11,588 nt of DNA from Acidobacteriota bacterium (GCA_003224665.1 QHZM01000023.1:1-11588), one strand, 5' to 3'; shown: positions 1 to 7,137, counted from the first letter of the stretch. Notes: generated from the sequence alone by a model not told the origin. Program-made: numbers and translations.

Positions 1-1091
1 TGAATGGATTTCTCGGCTCGGCTCCTTCACTGTTTTTCTCTCTCCCCGGCGGGGCCATCGCAGACCGCATGAACCGGCGGAAGTTAATGATCGTGACCCA
101 GACCGCGATGATGCTCCTGGCCCTGATCCTGGCCGCCCTGACTTCTTTTCGCGTAATCAAGATCGGCGAGATCCTGACCATCAGCTTTCTGGCGGGTTTG
201 GCCTCGGCGCTGAACAATCCCGCTTACCAGGCCCTGGTGCCCGATCTTGTCGAACGCGAAGACCTGGTGAACGCGATTGCCTTGAATTCGGCACAATTCA
301 ATATGTCGCGAGCCGTTGGTCCGACGCTGGCAGGACTGGCGCTCGGGTCTCTGGGGGCCGCCGGGTGCTTTTACTTGAACACGGTCAGTTTTCTCGCTCT
401 CATCATTGCTCTGCTCGCGATCACTGTCCCGTCCCATCGTGTGCAGGAAGGGCCCACGGTTTGGGGAGCGATGCTGGAGGGTCTGCGGTTCGTAGGCCGC
501 AACAGGCCGATTATCATTCTGCTTTCTGTTCCTTCTTTCCTGAGTCTTCTCGGCCTGCCCTTCATCATCCTGATGCCGGTGTTCGCCCGGGACCTGTTGC
601 AGGTGGGAGCCTCAGGGCTCGGCTACTTGATGGGCGGAGCCGGCCTGGGTGCCGTGGTCGCCGCGCTCACTCTGGCGACCCGGAACAACGCCGAATACGA
701 AGGGAGGTTCATCCTGGGGAGCGCGACCGTGTTTTCCCTGGCCCTCATCCTGCTGGCGCGGGCGCATTCCTTCTGGTGGGCGTTCTTCTTGCTCGTCGTC
801 CTCGGCGTCACCATGGTTGGCACGCTGACGCTTACGAATACCACTCTTCAGGTCATCAGCCCGCCGGAAATGCGGGGCCGGATCATGAGCCTCTACAACC
901 TGTCCCTCCTCGGATTGGCGCCGCTCGGAAGCCTTCAGGCGGGCGCCGTCGCCCAGGTGCTGGGCACCCGGTTCGCGGTGGCGCTGGGGGGCGCGGTTTG
1001 CCTCGTTTATTTCCTCATCCTGCTGCTCCTCCTGCCGCGACTGCGTCGGGTGGCCCGGCTGCCAGGAGCGGGGATCGAAACCGCCGCCTAG
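1..1091 (+). CDS. MFS exporter, EntS/MFS_3 type (5' partial)
   Basis: Inner-membrane proton-coupled exporter of the major facilitator superfamily; substrate unknown. The frame is open from base 3, and the residues before the first ATG (base 69) already spell family sequence, so that ATG is internal and the true start lies left of the window. Directly visible: MFS motif A, GGAIADRMNRRK, encoded at about bases 45-80, which sits in the loop between TM2 and TM3. Further on comes LVNAIALNSAQFNMSRAVGP, the TM4-5 region typical of MFS_3 (PF05977, siderophore exporter EntS relatives). Several hydrophobic helices follow, and the protein ends in a basic tail with RLRRVARLPG. About 362 residues are visible, consistent with loss of only the first one to two helices of a roughly 400-residue protein. 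It converges with the Dsb-like gene on the opposite strand, 55 bp away. Family assignment is firm; substrate is not. Confidence 0.9.
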   Translation, partial: NGFLGSAPSLFFSLPGGAIADRMNRRKLMIVTQTAMMLLALILAALTSFRVIKIGEILTISFLAGLASALNNPAYQALVPDLVEREDLVNAIALNSAQFNMSRAVGPTLAGLALGSLGAAGCFYLNTVSFLALIIALLAITVPSHRVQEGPTVWGAMLEGLRFVGRNRPIIILLSVPSFLSLLGLPFIILMPVFARDLLQVGASGLGYLMGGAGLGAVVAALTLATRNNAEYEGRFILGSATVFSLALILLARAHSFWWAFFLLVVLGVTMVGTLTLTNTTLQVISPPEMRGRIMSLYNLSLLGLAPLGSLQAGAVAQVLGTRFAVALGGAVCLVYFLILLLLLPRLRRVARLPGAGIETAA

Positions 1092-1146
1092 GGATTTTTC
1101 TGGCGACACCTGATTGGTTTGATGTCGCGGACCCGAAGAGTCTTGA

Positions 1147-2043
1147 TTACTGGCGGGCGTGAAGGGCTTCCTCGACTGCCCGGTAGAATGTCTCGGGCCC
1201 GGGCATGCCGACAATCATTCTCCCGTTCACGAAACAAGTGGGTGTGCTCACAACACCAATCTGCTTTCCCTCACGGATATCTTCCTCCACGCGCGGGCGA
1301 GACGCTTGAGAATCCAGGCAGACTGTCAGCTTCAGGCTGTCGATGCCCACCTGCGCCGCGAGGTTCAGCAACATGTCGCGAGAATTGGTGGCGTTGATAC
1401 TGGACTGATTGCGGAAGACCAGGGAACGATAAGCGACGAACGCGCCCGGGTTGATCTGGTAGGCGCACTGACTGGCAACGGCCGCCCTCTGCGCCCAGTC
1501 GTGGATGGCCACCAGAGGAAATTCTTTGAATACAATCCGGACTTTGTTCGCATACTTCCCGAGGAGGTCGCTTTCCAGGAACTCGTGCAGCCGGGCGCAC
1601 ATGGGACATTCGAGGTCGGCGTATTCGACGATCGTGACCGGCGCCTCCGGCGGACCCTGGGCAGGCTGGTCCCTGGTCGAGATGGCGCGCATCGCCGCAT
1701 CGGTGGGATCGGAGGAGAGGCTATAAACTTCGCCCACGATTAGATGGCGCCCATCTTTTGAAATGAGAAGCTTCTGCTCCTTCTTCTCCTTGCCGTCGTC
1801 CACCGTCACGGTGACATCGAAGAGGTTGGGATCGAAGGAGTTCTTGAAAGCGCCGACCGTGAGTTTCACGGTCTCGGGCACGCCAAACCGCTCGCGGAGG
1901 TAACGAACGATCTTCTCGCTCAGGGCAGCTCTGTCCGGACTTTGTGCGGTGGAAGACTTGACTTGGGCGGAAATGAAAGCGGGAGTTGAAAGGACAACCA
2001 GCCCGGTCAGGAGCCCTAATCCTTTGCGCAGCTCATGCCTCAA
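1147..2043 (-). CDS. DsbA-like thiol oxidoreductase with one DsbC-N-like module
   Basis: Predicted periplasmic disulfide oxidoreductase or isomerase. Using a TTG start at 2043 gives 298 residues: a signal peptide (basic RHELRK, then a hydrophobic core to about residue 26), a roughly 70-residue module (about 44-112) and a DsbA/Thioredoxin_4-type domain (about 125-298). The active site is C146-P-M-C149 in DLECPMCARLHEFL; the cis-proline loop is T267-P268. The module contains LLISKDGRHLIVGEVYSL, which resembles the N-terminal domain of DsbC (family inference). The TTG is chosen because GGAGAGAGG lies 9 nt upstream and the signal peptide follows at once. The frame stays open upstream to about 2301, but that part overlaps the preceding gene and looks like shadow sequence. 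It is a tandem paralogue of the gene at 2132-3247, 88 bp downstream of it, probably co-transcribed. Extra cysteines at 193, 242 and 270 are absent or only partly shared in the sister copy. Confidence 0.88.
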   Translation of the reverse strand: MRHELRKGLGLLTGLVVLSTPAFISAQVKSSTAQSPDRAALSEKIVRYLRERFGVPETVKLTVGAFKNSFDPNLFDVTVTVDDGKEKKEQKLLISKDGRHLIVGEVYSLSSDPTDAAMRAISTRDQPAQGPPEAPVTIVEYADLECPMCARLHEFLESDLLGKYANKVRIVFKEFPLVAIHDWAQRAAVASQCAYQINPGAFVAYRSLVFRNQSSINATNSRDMLLNLAAQVGIDSLKLTVCLDSQASRPRVEEDIREGKQIGVVSTPTCFVNGRMIVGMPGPETFYRAVEEALHARQ

Positions 2044-2052
2044 AGTCTCAAA

Positions 2053-2061
2053 CCTCTCTCC
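2053..2061 (-). promoter_or_regulatory. Shine-Dalgarno site deciding a TTG start
   Basis: On the - strand this reads GGAGAGAGG, with 9 nt to the TTG at 2043. The sister gene has the same arrangement (AGAGAGGAG, 9 nt, TTG), which supports TTG as the true start of both. The first two bases overlap a small hairpin just upstream. Confidence 0.6.
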
Positions 2062-2104
2062 GACGCCTTTGCGGCTTCGGAATGACGCCGGGATCTGCCC
2101 TGGC
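2060..2104 (-). repeat. Possible REP-like dispersed element with hairpin
   Basis: In the 88-bp gap between the two Dsb-like genes the - strand reads GTCATTCCGAAGCC, GCAAA, GGCGTCGG. Bases 2073-2080 and 2060-2067 form an 8-bp stem with one mismatch and a 5-nt loop. The core GTCATTCCGA next to a GC hairpin, preceded by GGCAGATCCCGGC, resembles dispersed intergenic elements of many GC-rich genomes (from memory, not checked). Only one copy is visible in this window, so calling it a repeat is inference; the hairpin itself is seen. It abuts the ribosome binding site of the downstream gene. Confidence 0.3.
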
Positions 2105-2131
2105 GCTCGCCCTCGGACTGCCGAAAACGAA

Positions 2132-3247
2132 TTATCTCGCGGCCCGCAGGGCCTCGTCCACGACGCTGAAGAACCCCTCGGGCGCCGGCATGCCAACCAC
2201 AATCCTGCCATTAACGAAGGATGTCGGCGTCCTGGTGATGCCGAGGGTCTGCCCCTCGCGAAGGTTTGCCTCCACGCGCGGGAGCGAAGCCTTCGAGTCA
2301 ATGCAGGCCCCGAGCGCTACGCGGTCAACCCCGACCTGCTCTCCGTACGCCAGGAGCAGCTCCCGGGCGTTGGCAGCATTGACGCTGTTTTGACGTTCGA
2401 AAACCAGTGAGCGATACGGCACAAAAGCCGGCGGATTGATCCGGTAAACACACTGGGCCGCGGTAGCGGCGGTGAGCGTCCAGTCGTGCGCCGCAACCAG
2501 CGGGAATTCCTTGAAGACGATCTTCACTTTGCTGCCGTACTTCGGGACCACGTCCCTTTCCAGAAATTCGTGAAACCGAGCGCAGAGCGGGCACTGCAAG
2601 TCTGAATATTCCACGATCGTTACCGGCGCGGTGGCAGGACCCTGGCTGGGCTGGTCTTTGGTCGAAATAAGGCGGAGGAATTCGCGCCTCAGATCGGCCT
2701 GCACCGTATAGACGCTTCCCAGGACGAAGAAGCGCCGGTCCTTCGTGGCATAGAAGACCTGCGTCTGTTTTCGCGTGGCATCGCTGACGGAAACGGACGC
2801 CTCCAGGAGGTTCGGAAAGGAGGAGTCCCGGTACGCGCCCAAGGTGACGGCCGAAGTGATGGGCAGTTTGTAGGCCTCGCGGACGTGCCGGATGATTTCG
2901 CCGTTGGGGTCGCTTCCCACAGGAAAGATCTGGCCGAGGATGAGGTAACGACTGTCCGTTGAAACGTACACTTCCTGCGAATGCGTTTGTTTGCCTTCCT
3001 CCGCCGTCACCCTCGATTCATAGAACCCGGGCAAATCCGAGGCGCGGAAAGCGTCCGCCGAAAGCTTCACCGAATCCAGGACGCCGAACTTCTCCCGAAT
3101 GAACTTCAAAATTTTTTCACGGCTGACCGCTTCTTGGGCCGCCGGCGTGGCGCGATTCCCGGTTTGAGCCGTATACAAGATCACGCTCGATAGGAGCAAA
3201 AACGCGACCGCCATGGCTGGGAGCTTTTGGGTCATCCTCTTGACCAA
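2132..3247 (-). CDS. DsbA-like thiol oxidoreductase with two DsbC-N-like modules
   Basis: Predicted periplasmic disulfide oxidoreductase or isomerase, paralogue of the next gene. With a TTG start at 3247 it has 371 residues: signal peptide (MVKRMTQK, hydrophobic AMAVAFLLLSSVILY), two similar modules at about 45-113 and 118-185, then a Thioredoxin_4/DsbA-like domain to the end. The active site is C219-P-L-C222 in DLQCPLCARFHEFL; the cis-proline is P341 in RTPTSFVNG. The modules share the pattern of a helix, a strand-rich stretch and a closing VYVSTDSRYLILGQIF or VFYATKDRRFFVLGSVY segment, like the DsbC N-terminal domain. TTG is preferred because AGAGAGGAG lies 9 nt upstream; alternatives are ATG at 3235 (no spaced ribosome site) and GTG at 3286 (only about 10 nt from the predicted transcription start). 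A promoter is predicted at 3303-3332. Redox partner and direction (oxidase or isomerase) cannot be read from the sequence. Confidence 0.88.
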   Translation of the reverse strand: MVKRMTQKLPAMAVAFLLLSSVILYTAQTGNRATPAAQEAVSREKILKFIREKFGVLDSVKLSADAFRASDLPGFYESRVTAEEGKQTHSQEVYVSTDSRYLILGQIFPVGSDPNGEIIRHVREAYKLPITSAVTLGAYRDSSFPNLLEASVSVSDATRKQTQVFYATKDRRFFVLGSVYTVQADLRREFLRLISTKDQPSQGPATAPVTIVEYSDLQCPLCARFHEFLERDVVPKYGSKVKIVFKEFPLVAAHDWTLTAATAAQCVYRINPPAFVPYRSLVFERQNSVNAANARELLLAYGEQVGVDRVALGACIDSKASLPRVEANLREGQTLGITRTPTSFVNGRIVVGMPAPEGFFSVVDEALRAAR

Positions 3248-3256
3248 CTTGGCGAA

Positions 3257-3265
3257 CTCCTCTCT
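3257..3265 (-). promoter_or_regulatory. Shine-Dalgarno site for the first Dsb-like gene
   Basis: On the - strand AGAGAGGAG lies 9 nt before the TTG at 3247, matching the geometry in the downstream paralogue. The ATG at 3235 lies 12 bases further in and has only an adjoining AAGAGG, too close to act as its ribosome site. Confidence 0.55.
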
Positions 3266-3302
3266 CTGTGGACGACAGCGGGCCACTCACGCGCCTGGAG
3301 GC

Positions 3303-3332
3303 ATTCTAACCAAGCCGCGTGCTCGAAATCAA
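3303..3332 (-). promoter_or_regulatory. Sigma-70-like promoter for the Dsb-like pair
   Basis: On the - strand a -35 TTGATT (3332-3327) and a -10 TAGAAT (3308-3303) are separated by 18 bp. The -10 matches the consensus at five of six positions, the -35 at four of six. The predicted transcription start near 3296 would leave a leader of about 50 nt before the TTG at 3247. This suggests that the Dsb pair can be expressed separately from the metal transporter genes upstream. Confidence 0.45.
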
Positions 3333-3367
3333 TTTCCGGCGGTACCGACGTCGAACCGGCTTGTTTC

Positions 3368-3410
3368 CTGCAGCGCCCTCCCGCAGGCGAGCCACCTCGG
3401 GCGCCCGCAG
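3368..3410 (-). other. Imperfect GC-rich hairpin after the permease gene
   Basis: Arms CTGC-A-GCGCCC (3368-3378) and GGGCGC-CC-GCAG (3399-3410) pair over 10 bp with a small internal loop; the terminal loop of 20 nt can fold further. It lies about 80 nt past the permease stop and before the Dsb promoter. No T-run follows on the - strand, so it is not a standard intrinsic terminator. It could stabilise a 3' end or be chance in GC-rich DNA. Confidence 0.3.
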
Positions 3411-3488
3411 GTCGGTCTGGACCGCGCGGTGGCTGCGAACGGCGGCCCGCCTCATCGAAGACACGGCGAGCCGGGGTGCCGTTGCTCC

Positions 3489-4403
3489 TCAAGTGATCTG
3501 CGTCGAATGTTTTGGCTCCTGGTCGTTGACCCCGTCCCCTTCCAAAACGACTCGCGAGTACCCTGGCTGGGCCTCTTCCGCGCGACGGCGGCGAAAGACG
3601 AAATAGTGCGCGAGGAACATCAGCGCGAGGACGCCGCCAAAAGTGCACACAATGGTCGCGCCGGTCGGCAAGTCCAGGAAAACGGAAAGGTAAACTCCCA
3701 GGGCAGAAACGAGCGTTCCCATCGTCCACCCGATGGCCAGCCGCCGGCCGATCCGGTCAGCAAACAACATGGCGCCCACCGAGGGGACGATCAGGTAGCA
3801 GAAAACAAGCAAGACTCCCGCGATGGCCACTGAGGAGGTCACGACAAAGCCGAATGATGCGTAAAACAGGAAATCCCAAAAGCGGATCGAGATCCCCTGC
3901 GCCTCCGCCGCCCTGGGATCGATGGAAATGAGGAGGAACTTTTTTCGAAAGAAGTAGTGAAACAGCCCGATGGCGCCGTAGAGGAGGGCTGTGCGTCCGA
4001 CCTCAGGTGCAGAAACGGCCAGGATGTTGCCGACCAGCATATCCTTCAGATGCTCTGTCTCGCCCGTCGCCTTGCTCATCGCCAGGATCGCCGCAGCGGA
4101 GGCCACGGCGTACGCGATGCCGATAATCGCCTCTTGCGGAATCCGCACCCGGCGCATTCGGAGGACGGAGAAGATCCCCGCGCCAAGGAACGTAAATCCC
4201 AGGCTGATCCAGTAAGAGCTCCTGCCGTGCGGGTCCATCCCCATCAGGATGGCCACCGTCGCGCCCAGGGCCGCAATCTGCGCCAGGGCAAGGTCCACGA
4301 AGATCACCCCGCGTTCGACCACGTGCACACCCAAATACGCGTGAATCCCCGTCAGAATCAGGCTGGCCAAAAAAGGCATCAACAGGAACTGAAGGACTTC
4401 CAT
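3489..4403 (-). CDS. Metal ABC transporter permease (ABC-3/ZnuB family)
   Basis: Inner-membrane channel subunit of a high-affinity Zn2+ or Mn2+ importer (ABC-3, PF00950). The 304 residues, slightly longer than usual because of a charged C-terminal tail, contain about eight hydrophobic helices. Family marks are HAYLGVHVVERGVIFVDLAL (about 21-40) with AQIAALG following, the cytoplasmic coupling loop DPRAAEAQGI (162-171) and the late GVLLVFCYLIVPSVGAMLFA helix (197-216). The start is an ATG at 4403 with a strong GAGGAGG ribosome site 4 nt upstream. It follows the binding-protein gene by 17 bp, so the two are almost certainly co-transcribed. The ATPase subunit that must drive it is not in the window: the next gene downstream is the Dsb-like protein. 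Zinc and manganese importers cannot be separated on this sequence; zinc is my lean because of the barrel protein in the operon. Confidence 0.93.
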   Translation of the reverse strand: MEVLQFLLMPFLASLILTGIHAYLGVHVVERGVIFVDLALAQIAALGATVAILMGMDPHGRSSYWISLGFTFLGAGIFSVLRMRRVRIPQEAIIGIAYAVASAAAILAMSKATGETEHLKDMLVGNILAVSAPEVGRTALLYGAIGLFHYFFRKKFLLISIDPRAAEAQGISIRFWDFLFYASFGFVVTSSVAIAGVLLVFCYLIVPSVGAMLFADRIGRRLAIGWTMGTLVSALGVYLSVFLDLPTGATIVCTFGGVLALMFLAHYFVFRRRRAEEAQPGYSRVVLEGDGVNDQEPKHSTQIT

Positions 4404-4421
4404 TCAACCTCCTCGAACGGC

Positions 4422-5372
4422 CTACTCCGTCTCCTTGAACGCCCGCGTCAGCAAGGCAATATCGTAATCGAAAAGCTTGAAGTAATCGGTGACTTCTTTT
4501 TCGCCGCCGACCGAGGGGAGCAGCACAATCACCTTCCCCCCCGTCTGCTCCGCGATGCTGTTGGGCGTTTTCAAATCAAAGTATGGTTCGACGATGATGA
4601 CCTTCAACTTTTCGCGCTTCATCATCTGGATCAGCTCAATCGTATGACCGGGGCTGGGCGGAATGCCCGGCCGGGGCTCAACATATCCGACGACTTGAAG
4701 ACCAAAGCGCCTGACGAAGTTGGGCCAGGAGCGATGATAAGTCACCACCATGCGCCCGTGGAGAGGCTTCATCGCGTCGTCCCATGCCTTTCCGGCTATG
4801 GCGAGGCGTTCGCTGAAGGCCTCGAACCGCTGCGAAAAGTACGAGGCGTCCCCGGGTCGCAGCTCGGCCATCTTGCTCGCGATTCCCCGGGCGATCCTGC
4901 GGCCGTTCTCGGGATCAAGCCAGTAATGCGGGTTCCCAAGGGGATGAACGTCACCCATGGCGCGGGTCACGACTCCGGTAGGTTTCTCGAGGATCTCCGC
5001 GAACTCCGAAGCGTCGAGGTAGCCCGAAGCGCCAACTTGAATGCGCGGGTTTCCGGACTGAGTGATGAGCGGAGGCAGCCACCCGATCTCCAGTTGCAGA
5101 CCAACCAGGATGAGCAGGTCCGCCTTGCGCAGCTTGAGCAGGAAGCTCGGCTTGGCCTCCACAAAGTGCGGGTCCTGATAGCCTCGAGCGATCGATTCCA
5201 CCTCAATCCGGTCGCCACCGACCTCAGAGGCGAGCGCGGCCATATCCGTGGTGGCGGTAACGACCTTGAGTTTCGAGGCCGCCTGGGCGAAACCCGGTAA
5301 AAGCAGCGCGATGGCAAGCCCCGAGACCAACACCGAGGAGGCGCTGCGAAACGAGCTGGCCTTTTGAGTCAT
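4422..5372 (-). CDS. Metal ABC transporter substrate-binding protein (ZnuA/PsaA family)
   Basis: Periplasmic receptor that captures Zn2+ or Mn2+ and hands it to the permease (cluster A-I, PF01297). It has 316 residues with a signal peptide (about 1-31, ending GFAQAA; no lipobox cysteine). The mature part starts LKVVTATTDMAALASEVGG. Probable metal ligands are H69 in YQDPHF, H149 in GNPHYWLDP and H213 in TYHRSWPNF, with an acidic fourth ligand near E232 or in EPYFD (262-266). The His-rich loop typical of proteobacterial ZnuA is nearly absent: only H143 and H149 lie there. The ATG at 5372 has GGAG 6 nt upstream, and that ribosome site overlaps the TAG stop of the barrel gene, so the two genes are translationally close. 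Specificity (Zn or Mn) is not certain. Confidence 0.93.
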   Translation of the reverse strand: MTQKASSFRSASSVLVSGLAIALLLPGFAQAASKLKVVTATTDMAALASEVGGDRIEVESIARGYQDPHFVEAKPSFLLKLRKADLLILVGLQLEIGWLPPLITQSGNPRIQVGASGYLDASEFAEILEKPTGVVTRAMGDVHPLGNPHYWLDPENGRRIARGIASKMAELRPGDASYFSQRFEAFSERLAIAGKAWDDAMKPLHGRMVVTYHRSWPNFVRRFGLQVVGYVEPRPGIPPSPGHTIELIQMMKREKLKVIIVEPYFDLKTPNSIAEQTGGKVIVLLPSVGGEKEVTDYFKLFDYDIALLTRAFKETE

Positions 5373-5380
5373 AGATGCTC

Positions 5381-6631
5381 CTAGAACGGGTGCGCGCCAT
5401 GCGCCCCCAGAGAAAACTGGAATTGAAAACGCAATTCGTTCCCATCCCGGCCGTCCGCGTACCGCACAAAACGGTATTGTCCGCGGATCTGGCTGAACTC
5501 GCTCGGCCAGTATGTAAGGACGGTGGCAAAGCCGGAGTCGGTCAGGTTTGAGGTTCGCGCGCGATCAGAACGGTCAAACCGCCCTCCCACAAACCACCGC
5601 CTGCCGAACTGGTAGTCGGCGGAAGTATACAGGCCGAAGGCGCGCTGGACGGCCAGAGGCTCTTCACGCTCGCTCCATACCAGTTCAGTGCGTCCCACGA
5701 ACGAGTGATAAATGGAACGTCGCAACGGCTTCCATCGTACGGTAGTGTCCATGCCATAAAGCTGCGTGCGGAAGGCGTTGCTGCCGAGCGAAACGCCGGC
5801 GTCGTTGTGGCCTCGCGCGTAGGAAACCCCGAGGTCGATATTCGTGTTATCCGTCAGGTCGCGGTATCCGCGCAGGTGCCCCACCAGACTGACGTCTCGC
5901 TTCTGCGCGGCCCGGAAGAGTTCATTCGAATCTCCCCGAAAAACCTGAGCGGTTCCTTCCAGAAAAATGTTCTTGGGGGCAGGCAGGATTCGGGTAACAG
6001 AAAATCCGACGTCATCAATCCCGTCCTCGCCGCCCACCAGGCTCTCCGTCACCAGCGGACGGTCAACCCACGGGAGCACGTGATTGTGGAGAGTATTGAC
6101 CTTGCCGAACGCCGCGCGCATCTTGCCGACCTTCGCCACCAAACCGGCGGGCAGCGAGGTGAAAGTCAAATAGCCCTCTTCCAGGTTCACGCCTTCTTCT
6201 CCAAACGAAAGGAAGAAATCGGCGCGCGCGTAGGGGTCCACAATCGCCTGAAGACCGACTTCGGACTCGTGCATTTCAAACGCAGGGACGGGGCGCACAG
6301 GGTTCTTGCCGATTGAGCCCAGGAAGTCGCCAATCACGCTGATATCCGGGTTCAAGGCTTTGGCCGCCGCGCTGGCTCCGCCGTATACGGGCAGTTGTCC
6401 CCCAAATTCACCCGGCGCACTTGGAGTCGCCGTCACCGCCGCGGGCGCGCGCGACGCGGGAGCTTTTTCCGCCTCGGCCTTCGCGGCCTTGAGGGACTGG
6501 ATTTCAGCTTCGAGCGCGCCGATTCGGGCTTCGAGAGCTTTCAGGCGTGCCTCCGTATCGTCCTTCGTCTGCGCTCGATAAGGTCTAACCGAGAAGAGGA
6601 TCAAACCAAGAAGAAGAGCGATGCGTCGCAT
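5381..6631 (-). CDS. Outer-membrane beta-barrel protein of the metal-uptake operon
   Basis: A 416-residue predicted outer-membrane protein. Visible in order: signal peptide (about 1-20), a short coiled coil (about 24-55, heptads such as LKALEARIGALEAEIQSLKA), an Ala/Pro-rich linker (56-75), then a domain rich in alternating aromatic and polar strands to the end (for example YHSFVGRTELVWSE, FGLYTSADYQFGRRWFVGG and ELRFQFQFSLG). It ends in phenylalanine, the usual barrel signature. The coiled coil followed by a barrel is the layout of trimeric porins such as OprO/OprP, but I do not recognise a named family. The last residues, GAHGAHPF, carry two histidines. It sits 8 bp upstream of the binding-protein gene and starts at an ATG with AGAGAGG about 6 nt upstream. 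Context suggests a metal-permeable porin working ahead of the ABC importer (inference). Confidence 0.82.
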   Translation of the reverse strand: MRRIALLLGLILFSVRPYRAQTKDDTEARLKALEARIGALEAEIQSLKAAKAEAEKAPASRAPAAVTATPSAPGEFGGQLPVYGGASAAAKALNPDISVIGDFLGSIGKNPVRPVPAFEMHESEVGLQAIVDPYARADFFLSFGEEGVNLEEGYLTFTSLPAGLVAKVGKMRAAFGKVNTLHNHVLPWVDRPLVTESLVGGEDGIDDVGFSVTRILPAPKNIFLEGTAQVFRGDSNELFRAAQKRDVSLVGHLRGYRDLTDNTNIDLGVSYARGHNDAGVSLGSNAFRTQLYGMDTTVRWKPLRRSIYHSFVGRTELVWSEREEPLAVQRAFGLYTSADYQFGRRWFVGGRFDRSDRARTSNLTDSGFATVLTYWPSEFSQIRGQYRFVRYADGRDGNELRFQFQFSLGAHGAHPF

Positions 6632-6777
6632 TGCAAACCTCTCTTGTCAACCTGGATCATTGAAAACAGCCAAACGAGAAACGGACTCAGACCCGCTCGG
6701 TCTTCCTCACACTCACGGACTGTTTCTCCGTGAGTCATGTCGCACGCGGGCTCTGATCGTTCTTTACAACTCATGTA
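6632..6777 (-). other. Intergenic leader upstream of the barrel gene
   Basis: This 146-bp gap separates the small secreted protein from the barrel gene. It holds a ribosome site (GAGAGG near 6637-6643), a 9-bp perfect inverted repeat and, at 6761-6785, an AT-rich patch in an otherwise GC-rich region (TAATACATGAGTTGTAAAGA on the - strand). The patch would suit a promoter, but no -35/-10 pair of good quality is visible. Confidence 0.4.
6711..6735. repeat. Perfect 9-bp inverted repeat, possible operator
   Basis: ACTCACGGA (6711-6719) and TCCGTGAGT (6727-6735) are perfect complements around a 7-nt centre CTGTTTC. It lies about 80 bp before the barrel gene and 43 bp after the stop of the small secreted protein. 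No T-run follows in either direction, which argues against an intrinsic terminator. A dyad upstream of a metal-uptake operon could bind a Fur/Zur, DtxR/MntR or other dimeric repressor, but it does not match the classical Zur or Fur boxes I know. Confidence 0.5.
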
Positions 6778-7137
6778 TTACGCAAAAGGTAGTGAGTGAG
6801 GAACGCCGCCGGTCCGGCTGCAGCAACCCTTGGGGGAACAGCCAAGTACGAATACATTTCCCCGGAAACAGATTCGAGCCGCCGGCTCAGGCGCCGGCGC
6901 GCCCATCGCGGGCCTGGCTGCATTCTGGCGGGCTATTCGGCAAGCAGTGCAGAAAGGAAATCGTTCACCAATCGGCTGCGACTGATTGTGCCCTTTTTGG
7001 AATGCCGGAGAAGCCTGATCGGCTGGAGCGGACTCGTGACGGTGAAGCTCCGCGACGAATAGAAGATGAGCCTGAGACAGGAGAAGGAAACAACAGGTGG
7101 TCGCGCGCAAGAACCGACGATTCAAGAAATTAGACAC
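6778..7137 (-). CDS. Small secreted Cys/His protein with CTAC motif, function unknown
   Basis: A 119-residue protein, not assigned to a named family. Residues 1-30 read as a signal peptide (RRFLRATT, then CCFLLLSQAHLLFVAEL). The mature part begins with HRHES, is polar, and contains FCTACRIARQNAARPAM at about 62-78, followed by a second cysteine cluster GCSPKGCCS near the C-terminus. Cys- and His-rich small exported proteins of this shape occur beside metal efflux and uptake loci (recollection), so a periplasmic metal-binding or sensing role is possible. The GTG start at 7137 lies only a few bases after an extended -10 promoter element, and no ribosome site precedes it, so translation may be leaderless; a TTG at 7125 is an alternative. 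It could instead be a chance open frame, but signal peptide, context and promoter favour a gene. Confidence 0.6.
   Translation of the reverse strand: MSNFLNRRFLRATTCCFLLLSQAHLLFVAELHRHESAPADQASPAFQKGHNQSQPIGERFPFCTACRIARQNAARPAMGAPAPEPAARICFRGNVFVLGCSPKGCCSRTGGVPHSLPFA

Noticed and set aside
69..1091. ATG at 69 as the start of the MFS gene
   Set aside because: Motif A and upstream residues of the family are encoded before it in the same frame, so the gene enters from outside the window.
1103..1128. GCGACA/TGTCGC inverted repeat between the convergent MFS and Dsb-like genes as a bidirectional terminator
   Set aside because: Only a 6-bp stem with a 14-nt loop, and no T-run follows it in either direction.
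2044..2301. N-terminal extension of the second Dsb-like protein to 2301
   Set aside because: The extension is Arg/Pro-rich shadow sequence overlapping the end of the upstream gene; ribosome site and signal peptide point to the TTG at 2043.
3957..5300. 447-codon + strand open frame opposite the permease and binding-protein genes
   Set aside because: Product is His/Arg/Gln-rich without domains, as expected for the complement of GC-rich coding DNA; both - strand genes are clear family members.
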